Source of the DNA: Bdellovibrionales bacterium CG10_big_fil_rev_8_21_14_0_10_45_34
Lineage (GTDB): Bacteria; Bdellovibrionota; Bdellovibrionia; Bdellovibrionales; 1-14-0-10-45-34
Direction of reading: 5' to 3'
Assembly: GCA_002778785.1 (NCBI GenBank)
Contig: PEZS01000001.1
Location: 238,483 to 302,482, forward strand
Length of the DNA: 64,000 bases
The notes below the pieces were generated by a model. It did no database searches. It was not told the DNA's origin and saw only the letters and a program-made list of their open reading frames with translations. This document shows, piece by piece, positions 34,638 through 43,091 of this stretch (positions are counted from its first letter, which is position 1; every line of letters starts with the position of its first letter). The position numbers were made by a program, and so were the translations under genes.

Positions 34638-36464
34638 ATGCCTAATCAGCCTAAAACAAATCGTAGTCGAACGGAGGATAGAATGCGTGCAGTGATTGCT
34701 GCCTTGGATGCAGAAGACAACAAAATTGAGTCAAATCCCGGAGGGCTTCCGGCTTACCAAGGGAAGGAATCTTTTTCAGAGCTGTTTGAGAGCTCGCAGA
34801 AAAAGCAACAGTTTGCACCTGGTGACGTCGTATCCGGAAAAATCGTTGAGATTCAAAAGGACTATGTACTCGTAGACATCAATTACAAATCTGAGGGTCT
34901 TATCCCTATAAATGAATTCAACACAATTGATCCAGAGCAAGCCCCTAAAGCAGGGCAGGTTCTTGATGTCTATATCGAAAGGGCTGAGAACGAGAATGGC
35001 ATGGTTGTTCTTTCTAAAGACAAAGCCGACATGCTCAAAGCTTGGAGTGATATCTCTAAGGCTGTTGAGAGCGAAGAGGTTGTTGAAGGAACGGTAACAG
35101 CAAAAGTCAAAGGTGGGCTGAACGTCGACATCGGCGTCAAAGCATTTCTACCGGGCAGTCAAATCGATATTAGGCCAGTGAGAAACCTTGACGTCTTTAT
35201 TGGTAAAAAGCTTCGTTTCCGAGTTATTAAGTTTAATAAAAAACGCGGTAACATTGTACTTTCCAGAAGAGCACTTCTTGAAGAAGAGCGAGAGAGCCTT
35301 AAGACTCAGACATTGGATGCGATCAAGGAAGGCTCCATTGTTAAAGGCGTTGTTAAAAATATCACCGATTACGGAGCGTTCATTGACCTTGGAGGTATGG
35401 ACGGGCTTCTGCACATCACCGATATGAGTTGGGGCCGCGTAAAGCATCCTTCAGAGATATTAACGGTGGGACAAGAACTTGAAGTGAAAGTGCTGAAATA
35501 TGACAACGAGAAAGAGCGTGTGAGTCTAGGACTTAAGCAGATGCAGGCGGATCCGTGGGAAAGCGCCATTCAAACTTACACTGTTGGAACTAAGACTACG
35601 GGTAAAGTTGTTAGCCTTACTGACTATGGCGCATTTGTCGAACTTGGCGACGGTGTTGAAGGTTTGATTCACGTGAGCGAAATGAGCTGGACAAAGCGTG
35701 TGAAGCATCCCTCTCAGTTAATCAATGTTGGCGATGAAGTGAATGTACAAGTTTTGGATGTTGATGCGAACAATCGTCGTATCAGCTTAGGTATGAAACA
35801 ACTAGAGGCTAATCCTTGGATTGAGTTGAAAGAGACTTATCCACCAGGAACAATCATTGAAGGTGAGATTAAGTCTATTACCGATTTCGGTATCTTTGTA
35901 AGTATCGAAGATGGTATCGACGGACTCGTGCATGTATCTGATTTTTCTTGGACAAAGAGGATCAACCATCCTTCAGAAGTTTACCAAAAAGGTGATCGCG
36001 TTAGAGCAGTTGTATTGGGTGTCGATATCGAGAACGAAAGATTTAGTTTGGGCCTTAAGCAATTAGAGTCTGATCCTTGGTCACAAATTGATTCTAAATA
36101 TTCAATTGGATCTCAACACCAAGTGAAAGTTGCGAGAATAGCTGATTTTGGTGTTTTTGTTGAGCTTGAACCCGAGATTGAAGGCTTGATCCACATTAGT
36201 GAACTGACTAAGCAGCGTGTAGAGAGTGCCGAAGCTTTTTGTAAGCCGGGCGACGCCCTACTTGCTGAGGTGGTAACGATTGACAAGGATGCACGCAAGA
36301 TCGGTTTGAGTGCGAAGCTTGTTGAGCTAAGAAATGAAAAGGCTGATGTGAAAGACTATGTTAAGAAGGCGACTTCATCTTCAAAGACTTCTTTGGGAGA
36401 CTTGTTTGGTGACGCTCTAAAAGGGGCAACACAGTCTGGCTCGAACTCAGGTGACGAGGCATAA
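34638..36464 (+). CDS. rpsA: 30S ribosomal protein S1
   Basis: S1 binds mRNA and helps initiate translation on structured leaders. The 608-residue protein starts at ATG 34638 with GGAG ten bases upstream. Six S1 domains begin near residues 56, 140, 227, 315, 400 and 486. The last four are the most regular and share TDYGAFV-L-DGVEGLIHVSEMSW-type cores. The N-terminus has an extra 50 residues of polar sequence before the first domain, and the C-terminus ends in a Ser/Gly-rich tail. The length is slightly above E. coli S1. It leads the downstream sppA-HIT-epimerase-rhomboid run. Confidence 0.96.
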   Translation: MPNQPKTNRSRTEDRMRAVIAALDAEDNKIESNPGGLPAYQGKESFSELFESSQKKQQFAPGDVVSGKIVEIQKDYVLVDINYKSEGLIPINEFNTIDPEQAPKAGQVLDVYIERAENENGMVVLSKDKADMLKAWSDISKAVESEEVVEGTVTAKVKGGLNVDIGVKAFLPGSQIDIRPVRNLDVFIGKKLRFRVIKFNKKRGNIVLSRRALLEEERESLKTQTLDAIKEGSIVKGVVKNITDYGAFIDLGGMDGLLHITDMSWGRVKHPSEILTVGQELEVKVLKYDNEKERVSLGLKQMQADPWESAIQTYTVGTKTTGKVVSLTDYGAFVELGDGVEGLIHVSEMSWTKRVKHPSQLINVGDEVNVQVLDVDANNRRISLGMKQLEANPWIELKETYPPGTIIEGEIKSITDFGIFVSIEDGIDGLVHVSDFSWTKRINHPSEVYQKGDRVRAVVLGVDIENERFSLGLKQLESDPWSQIDSKYSIGSQHQVKVARIADFGVFVELEPEIEGLIHISELTKQRVESAEAFCKPGDALLAEVVTIDKDARKIGLSAKLVELRNEKADVKDYVKKATSSSKTSLGDLFGDALKGATQSGSNSGDEA

Positions 36465-36468
36465 GTTG

Positions 36469-37401
36469 ATGCGTTTTTTGGGTAGACTGCTTTCACTTAT
36501 CGCTATTGGGATAGTGATAGCTTTTTTGTTTTCCGTGGGATCTGCCATAGTTGCGATATCTGGAATGTCGCAGTTGGAGTCGACCCCTCCTGCAAATTCA
36601 ATTCTTGTTCTAGATATGAACGGTATCATCCTCGATGGTGAGCCGTTCTTAACTGACCTTCGAAAATTCCGGGAGGATCCGAATATCAAGGGAGTTCTTG
36701 TAAGAATTAACTCTCCGGGAGGAGTGGTTGGGGCAAGCCAAGAGCTCTACGCAGAACTCAAGCGAACAAAAGAAGAATTCGCAAAACCAGTTGTGGCTAG
36801 TTGCAACTCACTAGCTGCGAGTGGAGCATTTTATGCGGCAATGGGTGCTGACAAAATTGTCGTAAACCCAGGTACGCTGTTGGGCTCAATCGGTGTAATC
36901 ATCGAGTTCGCAAATCTTGAAAGGCTCTATGATTGGGCGAAGATCGAACGATATGCGCTTAAGACGGGAACTTATAAAGATGCGGGCGCCGAATACAAAA
37001 AACTAACTGACCAAGAAAAACAGATGTTCCAAGGCACCTTGGATGAAGTGCTTGCTCAGTTCGTATCTGCTATAGCAACTGGTCGCAAAATGGACGAAGA
37101 AAAAGTGAGAACATACGCCGATGGGCGTATTTTTACCGGAAAATGGGCCGTTGATGAAGGTTTTGCGGATAAGACGGGAACATTTACTGATGCCCTCAGA
37201 GAGCTCAAACTGCTTGCCGGTATTGAAGACTCTGCAAAGCCACATTTGTTTTATCCACCAGAAAAAAATCCAGGAGTTCTAAAAATCCTCGGGTTGAGTC
37301 CAGGCTCCGAATCTTCACTGAGCGAAAATATCAGGCTAAGCGCCCAGCTCTTCGGGCGACCATTGTTTATTATGTCGGGGCAGTTTCCTATAGGAAAGTA
37401 A
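36469..37401 (+). CDS. sppA: Signal peptide peptidase SppA (short type)
   Basis: SppA is a membrane-bound serine/lysine protease that clears leftover signal peptides. From ATG 36469, four bases after the rpsA stop, it has 310 residues, the length of the single-domain form. An N-terminal membrane helix (LLSLIAIGIVIAFLFSVGSAIV) anchors it. The nucleophile serine lies in SLAASGAFYAAMGAD and the general-base lysine in LKTGTYKDAG. NSPGGVVGASQELY and GTLLGSIGVII are also typical. Coupling to rpsA suggests constitutive expression. Confidence 0.93.
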   Translation: MRFLGRLLSLIAIGIVIAFLFSVGSAIVAISGMSQLESTPPANSILVLDMNGIILDGEPFLTDLRKFREDPNIKGVLVRINSPGGVVGASQELYAELKRTKEEFAKPVVASCNSLAASGAFYAAMGADKIVVNPGTLLGSIGVIIEFANLERLYDWAKIERYALKTGTYKDAGAEYKKLTDQEKQMFQGTLDEVLAQFVSAIATGRKMDEEKVRTYADGRIFTGKWAVDEGFADKTGTFTDALRELKLLAGIEDSAKPHLFYPPEKNPGVLKILGLSPGSESSLSENIRLSAQLFGRPLFIMSGQFPIGK

Positions 37402-37411
37402 GTGAGAGTGC

Positions 37412-37981
37412 ATGGCTAAAGACGACGACGGCGGCAGAAATTGGATCGAATCGTTAAACTGGCCAGGACTAAAGAATGTACTCTTTCGCCCAGACCGCTA
37501 CAACTATGTGAAAAAAGTCTTCCCAACAACTGAATGTGTTTTTTGTGTTGCAGCCCAAGATGCTCCGAAGTTTGAAAATTTGGTAGTTCATCGCAGTGAA
37601 TATTCTCTTATTGTGATTAACAAGTATCCTTACAACTCGGGGCACCTATTGGTAATGCCTCGAGCACACATCGGAGGCTTGTTGAAGTTAGATACTCGCC
37701 AATATACAGATCTACACGAGTGCCTGCGGCTTGCCCTGCGCGCCGTTGAAGAGGTGTATGAACCTCAGGCGGTAAATATCGGTATGAATCATGGCAAGGT
37801 TGCTGGGGCGGGGATTCCAGAACACTTGCATTATCACCTTGTACCGAGATGGGGAGGGGATACAAATTTCTTTCCTCTGATTGCCGGAACAAAAGTAGTA
37901 GTGGAGAATTTAGATACATCCTATGCGCGGTTGAAGTCCTGGTTCAGCGAGAACCTCGACGAAGGTACGGTAACAAGGTAG
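37412..37981 (+). CDS. HIT-family nucleotide phosphorylase/hydrolase
   Basis: This 189-residue member of the HIT superfamily has the His triad EHLHYHLVPRW (His at about 138, 140 and 142). CVFCVAAQD near residue 43 adds a pair of Cys that may bind zinc, as in AP4A phosphorylase-like HIT proteins. NKYPYNSGHLLVMPRAHIGGL is the usual core. The likely substrates are dinucleoside polyphosphates or nucleoside phosphoramidates. The N-terminal 35 residues (ESLNWPGLKNVLFRPDRYNYV) match the AP4A-type subgroup. Confidence 0.9.
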   Translation: MAKDDDGGRNWIESLNWPGLKNVLFRPDRYNYVKKVFPTTECVFCVAAQDAPKFENLVVHRSEYSLIVINKYPYNSGHLLVMPRAHIGGLLKLDTRQYTDLHECLRLALRAVEEVYEPQAVNIGMNHGKVAGAGIPEHLHYHLVPRWGGDTNFFPLIAGTKVVVENLDTSYARLKSWFSENLDEGTVTR

Positions 37982-37999
37982 TTCAAGAGGTAGCACAGT

Positions 38000-38413
38000 T
38001 TGTTTAAAGATTTTGAAATTGATCATATTGGGGTTGCTGTTCGAAGCTTAGAAGAAGGCTTTAAGCTTTACGGTTTAATGGGATTTGATGAGATGTATAC
38101 TGAGGTGGTCCCCTCAGAAAAGGTAAAGGTTGGATTTATCGAATTTGCAAATGGGGCGCGGGTGGAATTACTCGAGCCAATATCAGATGATTCGGTAATT
38201 GCAAAATTCCTAAAAAAAAGAGGGCCGGGCTTTCACCACATCTGTTACAGAGTGAAGGATATTGAGGTGGTTATGAAGGCTCTCAGCGATCAAGGAGTTC
38301 GAATGATAGATTCGAAACCACGCATTGGTGCTCACAATTGCAAGGTGGCATTTGTGCATCCCTCATCGGCTAGCGGCATGTTGGTAGAGCTTAGTCAGAA
38401 GGTAGGAAGCTAG
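38000..38413 (+). CDS. mce: Methylmalonyl-CoA epimerase
   Basis: This vicinal-oxygen-chelate enzyme interconverts the S and R forms of methylmalonyl-CoA. The 137 residues start at TTG 38000, with AAGAGG about ten bases upstream. Metal and catalytic landmarks are FEIDHIGVAVRSLEEG (metal His), ARVELLEP (metal Glu region), PGFHHICYRVKD (metal His) and the final MLVELSQ (Glu). It would serve propionate or odd-chain and branched amino-acid breakdown, or the 2-oxobutyrate from the threonine dehydratase; the mutase is not in this window. Assignment to the epimerase among VOC proteins is fairly secure. Confidence 0.88.
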   Translation: MFKDFEIDHIGVAVRSLEEGFKLYGLMGFDEMYTEVVPSEKVKVGFIEFANGARVELLEPISDDSVIAKFLKKRGPGFHHICYRVKDIEVVMKALSDQGVRMIDSKPRIGAHNCKVAFVHPSSASGMLVELSQKVGS

Positions 38414-39192
38414 TGGGCTTTAGAGGATCAATGGGCGGTACGCCCGCAAGCATCCCTTTTACTCCGATGGTCAAACGACTTGTGATCATTAACGTGGCCA
38501 TCTGGTTGATTTGTCAGGTGATTTTGGAGCAGTTCGTTTTAGACAAGCCCTTTATTACTTTAAACTTCGGTTTAGTGCCCGTGTTTGTGCTCGAGAAGTT
38601 TTATATTTGGCAAATAGTTACCTATATGTTTTTGCACTCACTTAATCCAATGCACATTTTGTTTAATATGCTGATGCTGTGGTGGATGGGAAGCGAACTC
38701 GAAACACGCTGGGGTTCAAAATTTTTTCTATTGTACTATTTCGTTTGCGGTATCGGGGCAGGGGTTATTTATTCTATCATTGCTTTGGCCGTAGTCCTTC
38801 TGGGAGGAGGAGCAAGCGCCTTAATTGTACCCGTGATTGGTGCTTCTGGCGCACTGTTCGGTCTTTTACTCGCTTACGGTGTCCTTTTTGGCGAGCGTAT
38901 TGTGTATTTTATGTTCGTCTTTCCGATGCGGGCAAAATACTTTGTAATAATTCTGGGTGCAGTTGAACTGCTCTTTTTAATTAACAATGGTGTAGGCAAT
39001 TCTGGAGTGGCAAACCTGGCTCATTTGGGTGGATTGGTGACCGGTTATTTATTTATGATTTTCTGGACAAGGTGGCAAAGAAAACGTCGGGTTAAAAGCG
39101 GCGCGAGCAAATCGGCTGGGCACCTTGAGCTCATAGTTAATAATGAACGGAAAAACAATAATGGTTCCAGAGACCCGCGCTTTTGGAACTGA
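38413..39192 (+). CDS. Rhomboid family intramembrane serine protease
   Basis: The 259-residue protein begins at GTG 38413, sharing one base with the previous stop. Six membrane helices are apparent. The first loop has the ETRWGS segment (family WGxxxL loop), the nucleophile serine is in PVIGASGALFGLLLAYG, and the catalytic His is in VANLAHLGGLVTG. HSLNPMHILFNMLMLWWMG includes the conserved His and Asn of the second helix. The protease should therefore be active. Its substrates are unknown. The hydrophilic tail has an Asn/Lys-rich stretch. Confidence 0.93.
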   Translation: MGFRGSMGGTPASIPFTPMVKRLVIINVAIWLICQVILEQFVLDKPFITLNFGLVPVFVLEKFYIWQIVTYMFLHSLNPMHILFNMLMLWWMGSELETRWGSKFFLLYYFVCGIGAGVIYSIIALAVVLLGGGASALIVPVIGASGALFGLLLAYGVLFGERIVYFMFVFPMRAKYFVIILGAVELLFLINNGVGNSGVANLAHLGGLVTGYLFMIFWTRWQRKRRVKSGASKSAGHLELIVNNERKNNNGSRDPRFWN

Positions 39193-39346
39193 AATCATTT
39201 GCCGAGGTTTGGGTTTAGCATACAAGTTGTGCCATTCAATTCCGGGATTTGAGGTATTTATTCAGTCCGGGCTTTCTTATAGGCCTTTAGTTAACTTTCT
39301 TGACGGAGCTCGGTAATCCAAATAGAAAACACCTTCGGAGGTTCTT

Positions 39347-39520
39347 GTGAGGTTAGACGAAAAACTAGAAGAGATGCGCTTTGACAGTCGTTTGGAGCGA
39401 ATAAACCTGAATTTTGGGGTTATTACTGAAGCCGATTTAAAAAGACATCTTACTGAGCTGCCCGATGATGCTTCTCGGGCAGAAGCCGTAACTCTTGAAG
39501 AAACCAACGACGGCATCTAG
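39347..39520 (+). CDS. Small conserved-looking acidic protein, 57 residues
   Basis: A GTG at 39347 is preceded by a strong GGAGG site five bases upstream (39337-39341) and opens a 57-codon frame ending at TAG 39518-39520. The protein is acidic and helical: RLDEKLEEMRFDSRLERINLNF near the start, then ITEADLKRHLTELPDDASRAEA. The amphipathic, charged composition and the ribosome site argue for a genuine small protein. It sits between the rhomboid gene and the convergent L,D-transpeptidase gene. No family is recognised. Confidence 0.65.
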   Translation: MRLDEKLEEMRFDSRLERINLNFGVITEADLKRHLTELPDDASRAEAVTLEETNDGI

Positions 39521-39557
39521 CGAACAGTCGGCTGAATATCTGCTCTACCCGCCCAAA

Positions 39558-40592
39558 CTACTGGCGAGCAAAGCTTGGGCGCTCTCTACGAGAGGCCTGA
39601 CTCGAACTGATTTTTTCTAAGGGGTACTGAACGAGTTCTTGGCCTGCTTGCTCAGAATCGACTGCCTCCCACTCCTCTGCAATGATTTGAGGGTTTTCAC
39701 CGTCCCTTTGCATGTAGAGAGTTTTTAGGCCGAAGTCCTCATTGCCATCTGAGGAATACTTTTGGAGGAATTGGACGACAATTTGATCTCTGAATTCATA
39801 AATGATGGGCTGTGAAATTTCGACCTTAATGAAATTGTATTTTTTGTTGAGTGCTTGCTTAAAAACTTTCCAGCGCTCGCGATCCATCTTCATAGATTTA
39901 AACTGCTCTGAATAAAAGGATATATAATCATCAATGTCTTTTGCTTCCCATGCGGATTTCCAGCTTTGTAGGCGGTCTACAATCATTTGCTGCTTATTTT
40001 GGTACTCATTGGCAGTTAAATAATGAAGTTCATCGACGATAATTAGAGCCGTACGTTTAAGGTCTATAAATTTAGATAAATCCAATATCGACTTGTTCCG
40101 TACGACAACACAGCCGCGGGATCCTCTTTCAAGGCTCTCCGTATCTGGAATCGCATGGAGCCAAATGCCACTGCCGGTCTTGCCGAGTCGGCGGTCGAAA
40201 AGGTTTGGGTAATTAGTCGTAAAGGCTCGAACTCCATAAAGATCGAAACTTATCTGTTGGCCCTCGAGCATACTTTCAAAAAAGTAGATTCCCTCCGGGG
40301 TTCGTAAGTCATTGACGTGGCGTTTGTCGCCCTCGCGTTTTCCAAAATCACTCTCAGCTTCAGATATGAACTCAAGAGCATTACCATTTGATCTCCAGAC
40401 GGTAACTTTGCGCTTCGATTTGTCGACTAGTAAAACGTGCTTGGGTAAGAATGAGCCTTCGCCTAGCCTGAGTACCGGACTAGGTATTCCCGATGTCTGC
40501 GGGGCGATTTGCGCAGAGCTGTCAGCTATGGCGCTCCCGCTCGCAAACAAAGTAGCTATTAAAAAGTCTAAAAATCCCCTTTTTCTCAACAT
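39558..40592 (-). CDS. L,D-transpeptidase (YkuD) with NTF2-like C-terminal domain
   Basis: The secreted 344-residue protein has a signal peptide (about 1-24). The YkuD domain spans about 50-180, with catalytic His 146 in IWLHAIPD and nucleophile Cys 161 in SRGCVVVRN. The C-terminal part (about 200-320: WKSAWEAKDIDDYISFYSEQF, WKVFKQALNKKY, IIYEFRDQIVVQFLQKYSS) resembles the NTF2-like tail of the Cds6 group. L,D-transpeptidases form 3-3 cross-links, attach lipoproteins or exchange D-amino acids. In Bdellovibrio, such enzymes are known to modify prey and predator walls; that link here is by analogy only. Confidence 0.9.
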   Translation of the reverse strand: MLRKRGFLDFLIATLFASGSAIADSSAQIAPQTSGIPSPVLRLGEGSFLPKHVLLVDKSKRKVTVWRSNGNALEFISEAESDFGKREGDKRHVNDLRTPEGIYFFESMLEGQQISFDLYGVRAFTTNYPNLFDRRLGKTGSGIWLHAIPDTESLERGSRGCVVVRNKSILDLSKFIDLKRTALIIVDELHYLTANEYQNKQQMIVDRLQSWKSAWEAKDIDDYISFYSEQFKSMKMDRERWKVFKQALNKKYNFIKVEISQPIIYEFRDQIVVQFLQKYSSDGNEDFGLKTLYMQRDGENPQIIAEEWEAVDSEQAGQELVQYPLEKISSSQASRRERPSFARQ

Positions 40593-40697
40593 CTCTATTA
40601 TAAACGGAGTTTTGCGAGAGTTATCAAGGGTTTTTGGACCAGTTAACTCTCACTGTATCATTTTGAGTGCCCAATTTGTCATCAATCAGGAGTAACT

Positions 40698-40725
40698 TCA
40701 AGCCCTTGGGCCGGCGCGCCGAAAA
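40698..40725 (+). promoter_or_regulatory. Sigma-28 (FliA)-like promoter of fliL
   Basis: TCAAGCCC (40698-40705), a 12-base spacer and GCCGAAAA (40718-40725) resemble the flagellar sigma-28 pattern TAAAG/TCAAG then GCCGATAA. It lies about 45 bases before the fliL start. The match at the GCCGA core and the flagellar gene next to it make it credible. Confidence 0.5.
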
Positions 40726-40769
40726 ATGAAGTGAAGGTGCATCGTCAGAAACGACTTTAGGAGAATGAT

Positions 40770-41282
40770 GTGGCTGAACAAAAAAATGAGTCGACAGAGG
40801 GGGCAGCGCCGAAGAAGAATTTCGGGGTCATATTAAAGTTTGGGTTTTTGGGACTCAACATTATTGCCGTTTGTTCCGGCTTAGGCCTCACTTATATGGC
40901 AACGATGGGCAGTGCTGATCCGACGATTCGAGAAGAAAGAGAGATAGCTCGCTTAGAGCAAGAAAGAAATGCGCCGCATGAGGATCCCGTTTACTACACA
41001 ATGCCGGTCTTCACGGTGAATCTTGACGGGATTCCTCGACGTATTCTTAGGACGCAAATGACTCTTGAGCTGCTGAACAAAAAAGGATTCGAGGAAGTCG
41101 TAGGTCTTGACGCAAAAACTCGCGATTCCATAGTGCGGATTCTCAACTCTAAATCATTTCATGATGTCGAACCCATTCAAGGTAAGCTGATCCTTAAACA
41201 TCAGGTAGCCACCCAGCTCAATTCTGTTCTCAACGAAGGCGTCGTTGTCGACGTATTCTTTGAAGAATTCATCGTGCAGTAA
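40770..41282 (+). CDS. fliL: Flagellar basal body-associated protein FliL
   Basis: FliL surrounds the stator units at the flagellar motor. This 170-residue protein starts at GTG 40770 with TAGGAGAA upstream. It has an N-terminal polar segment, one membrane helix (about 20-45, LKFGFLGLNIIAVCSGLGLTYMA), a helical linker, and the periplasmic FliL domain: MPVFTVNLDGIPRRILRTQMTLEL, then the final VVVDVFFEEFIVQ. The last segment matches the family's VYFTxFVVQ end. It stands alone with its own promoter and terminator rather than in a fliLMNOPQ operon. Confidence 0.88.
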   Translation: MAEQKNESTEGAAPKKNFGVILKFGFLGLNIIAVCSGLGLTYMATMGSADPTIREEREIARLEQERNAPHEDPVYYTMPVFTVNLDGIPRRILRTQMTLELLNKKGFEEVVGLDAKTRDSIVRILNSKSFHDVEPIQGKLILKHQVATQLNSVLNEGVVVDVFFEEFIVQ

Positions 41283-41305
41283 ATAGAAATAAGAAAAAGA
41301 TAAAA

Positions 41306-41341
41306 AAAAAGCGGAGCTCGGAGGGGCCGGGTCCGCTTTTT
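41306..41341 (+). terminator. Rho-independent terminator after fliL
   Basis: AAAAAGCGGA (41306-41315) and TCCGCTTTTT (41332-41341) form a ten-pair stem that starts 24 bases after the fliL stop, followed by further T residues. This is the clearest intrinsic terminator in the window. Confidence 0.9.
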
Positions 41342-41732
41342 GTTTCAATGACCGTGGGGCGATCATTGGAGGGGTAAGTTCTGCATTCATCTAAAGCAAG
41401 GCGCGTGCCACCTTTGCGCAGCTGGCACTCAAACCGATGGTTACCACATAATATTAGCTACTTATGCGGCATAGTTAAAGCTGATGGGTTTTTGTCGAGA
41501 AAGTCATGTCGAATAGATTTAGTGCCAACTTGGAGCCGTCGGAAACACCGCCGGACGCGGGCGCCGTTTAAACGAAATCTGGCTCATATATTAAGCTAGA
41601 TAGCGTGGTTTTAATCTGGAACCATTATTTTTAGCCGTGGTGCACTTTTGCCGTTCTACCAATTTAAGATTGTTTGACTGTAACCCACTAAAATTCGACC
41701 ATGGACATATACAGCTTGAGAGGGGCCATCGC
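41342..41732. other. Intergenic stretch of about 390 bases, no gene supported
   Basis: After the terminator there is a small inverted repeat CAATGA/TCATTG (41346-41368), then GTGCCA/TGGCAC (41406-41429), and a GC-rich patch around 41545-41570. The frame at 41405-41599 has basic, low-quality sequence and no ribosome site, and was not accepted. A structured RNA is conceivable but none was recognised. Confidence 0.4.
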
Positions 41733-43091
41733 GTGTTAAAGCAGCTATTGGTAATCACTAGTGTTTTCGGGTTAACCCCGCAGATAAATGCAGAACAAAA
41801 TTCGGCGCTGGCGCTGAGATTTCCCGTCGAAAAGATGGTTTTAGAGAATGGCCTTACCGTTCTCCTCAGCGCAAGTTCAACCTCTCCGATTGTTAGCTAC
41901 CAAACGTGGTTTCGTGTTGGTTCTCGTGATGAAAAAGAGGGCCTCACTGGGTTAGCTCACTTATTTGAACATCTTATGTTTAAGGGCGCGACAAGGTATT
42001 CGAATAAAGAGTTCGATCAAACGATTCGCAATCACGGTGGTTCGGCCAATGCTTTCACGACAAGAGATTACACTGGATATTATATAAACTTCCCAAATGA
42101 ATTTGCCACTTTAGCCGTAGATTTAGAGAGCGACAGAATGGCAAGTCTAAAGTTCGACGAAGAATCCTTAAAGAGTGAACGAGAAGTCGTCAAAGAAGAA
42201 AAGCGATTTCGCTTCGATAATAATCCGCTCGGAAAGCTTTTTAATTCACTCTTCGAAGTGACCTTTGAGAAGAGTCGATACAGGTGGCCTGTTATTGGTT
42301 CAATGGAAGATCTAGATCGCTCGACACTTGAAGACGCTAAAGACTTTTTTAGCTCTTTTTATTCGCCTTCTAACGCCGTCATTGTTGTTGCCGGTGGATT
42401 TGAAATGTCGAAGATGAAAAACGATATTAAAGCTGCTTACCAAAATATTCCTCGGCGCGAAGTTAAAAGATTGGCTCCAATACCAGAGCCTCGTCAGAAA
42501 TCGCCCAGGTCACTCACTATAAGAGAAGCCGTTCAGACGCCTCACATAGCTTTTAGTTTTAGATCGCCAAAAGCGGGCGGCGAAGATAGCCATGCCATGG
42601 ATATCTTGGGTGCTATAATAGGAGAAGGCGAAGACTCGCGGCTTCATCGAGAGTTGGTATACAAAAGACAAATTGCAACGAGTGTTTCGACCTACAATCA
42701 AAGCATGCTTGAATCCGGAGTGTTTCAAACACTCATCCAGGCAACCTCAATCAAGTCATTGGCGACGATTGCAAGTGTCTATAATAGTGTTGTCGAGCAG
42801 ATACGTCGCAGTGGGGTAACCCAAGGTGAGCTCGACAGGGCCAAAAAGAAGATCATGCTTGATTTTGTCGAATCACTAAAAACGGCCGCGGGAAAGGCCA
42901 GAGCACTCGCTCTCAATGAAGTGATGTTAGGCGACTACGAGGCTCTCTTTAATGATATCGAAAAGTATCAAAAGGTTGATGTTAAATCGATTCAGGCGTC
43001 TGCACTGGCCTATTTGAATCGACATCAAGGCGTCACGATAAAGTTGTTGCCGGAATCTCGATCAAATAGCTCTCAGAAAGGCGCGAAATGA
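41733..43091 (+). CDS. M16B zinc peptidase, catalytic subunit, secreted
   Basis: From GTG 41733 (GAGAGGGG upstream) the product has 452 residues and a signal peptide (MLKQLLVITSVFGLTPQINA). The inverted zinc motif HxxEH is present as HLFEH at about 76-80, and the distal Glu lies in ESLKSEREVVKEEKRF. The domain pair NGLTVLLSASSTSPIVSYQTWFRVGSRDE and the C-terminal IGEGEDSRLHRELVYKRQIATSVSTY is typical. It overlaps the next M16 gene by four bases. Such pairs form a heterodimer with one active and one inactive chain. The periplasmic substrate is unknown. Confidence 0.92.
   Translation: MLKQLLVITSVFGLTPQINAEQNSALALRFPVEKMVLENGLTVLLSASSTSPIVSYQTWFRVGSRDEKEGLTGLAHLFEHLMFKGATRYSNKEFDQTIRNHGGSANAFTTRDYTGYYINFPNEFATLAVDLESDRMASLKFDEESLKSEREVVKEEKRFRFDNNPLGKLFNSLFEVTFEKSRYRWPVIGSMEDLDRSTLEDAKDFFSSFYSPSNAVIVVAGGFEMSKMKNDIKAAYQNIPRREVKRLAPIPEPRQKSPRSLTIREAVQTPHIAFSFRSPKAGGEDSHAMDILGAIIGEGEDSRLHRELVYKRQIATSVSTYNQSMLESGVFQTLIQATSIKSLATIASVYNSVVEQIRRSGVTQGELDRAKKKIMLDFVESLKTAAGKARALALNEVMLGDYEALFNDIEKYQKVDVKSIQASALAYLNRHQGVTIKLLPESRSNSSQKGAK

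Noticed and set aside
41405-41599. 64-residue frame in the fliL/M16 gap
   Set aside because: Arg/Trp-rich random-looking sequence without a ribosome site; the region is treated as non-coding.
41342-41732. Possible structured RNA (tmRNA, 6S, RNase P or SRP RNA)
   Set aside because: None of the conserved core motifs of these RNAs was found; only short inverted repeats are present.
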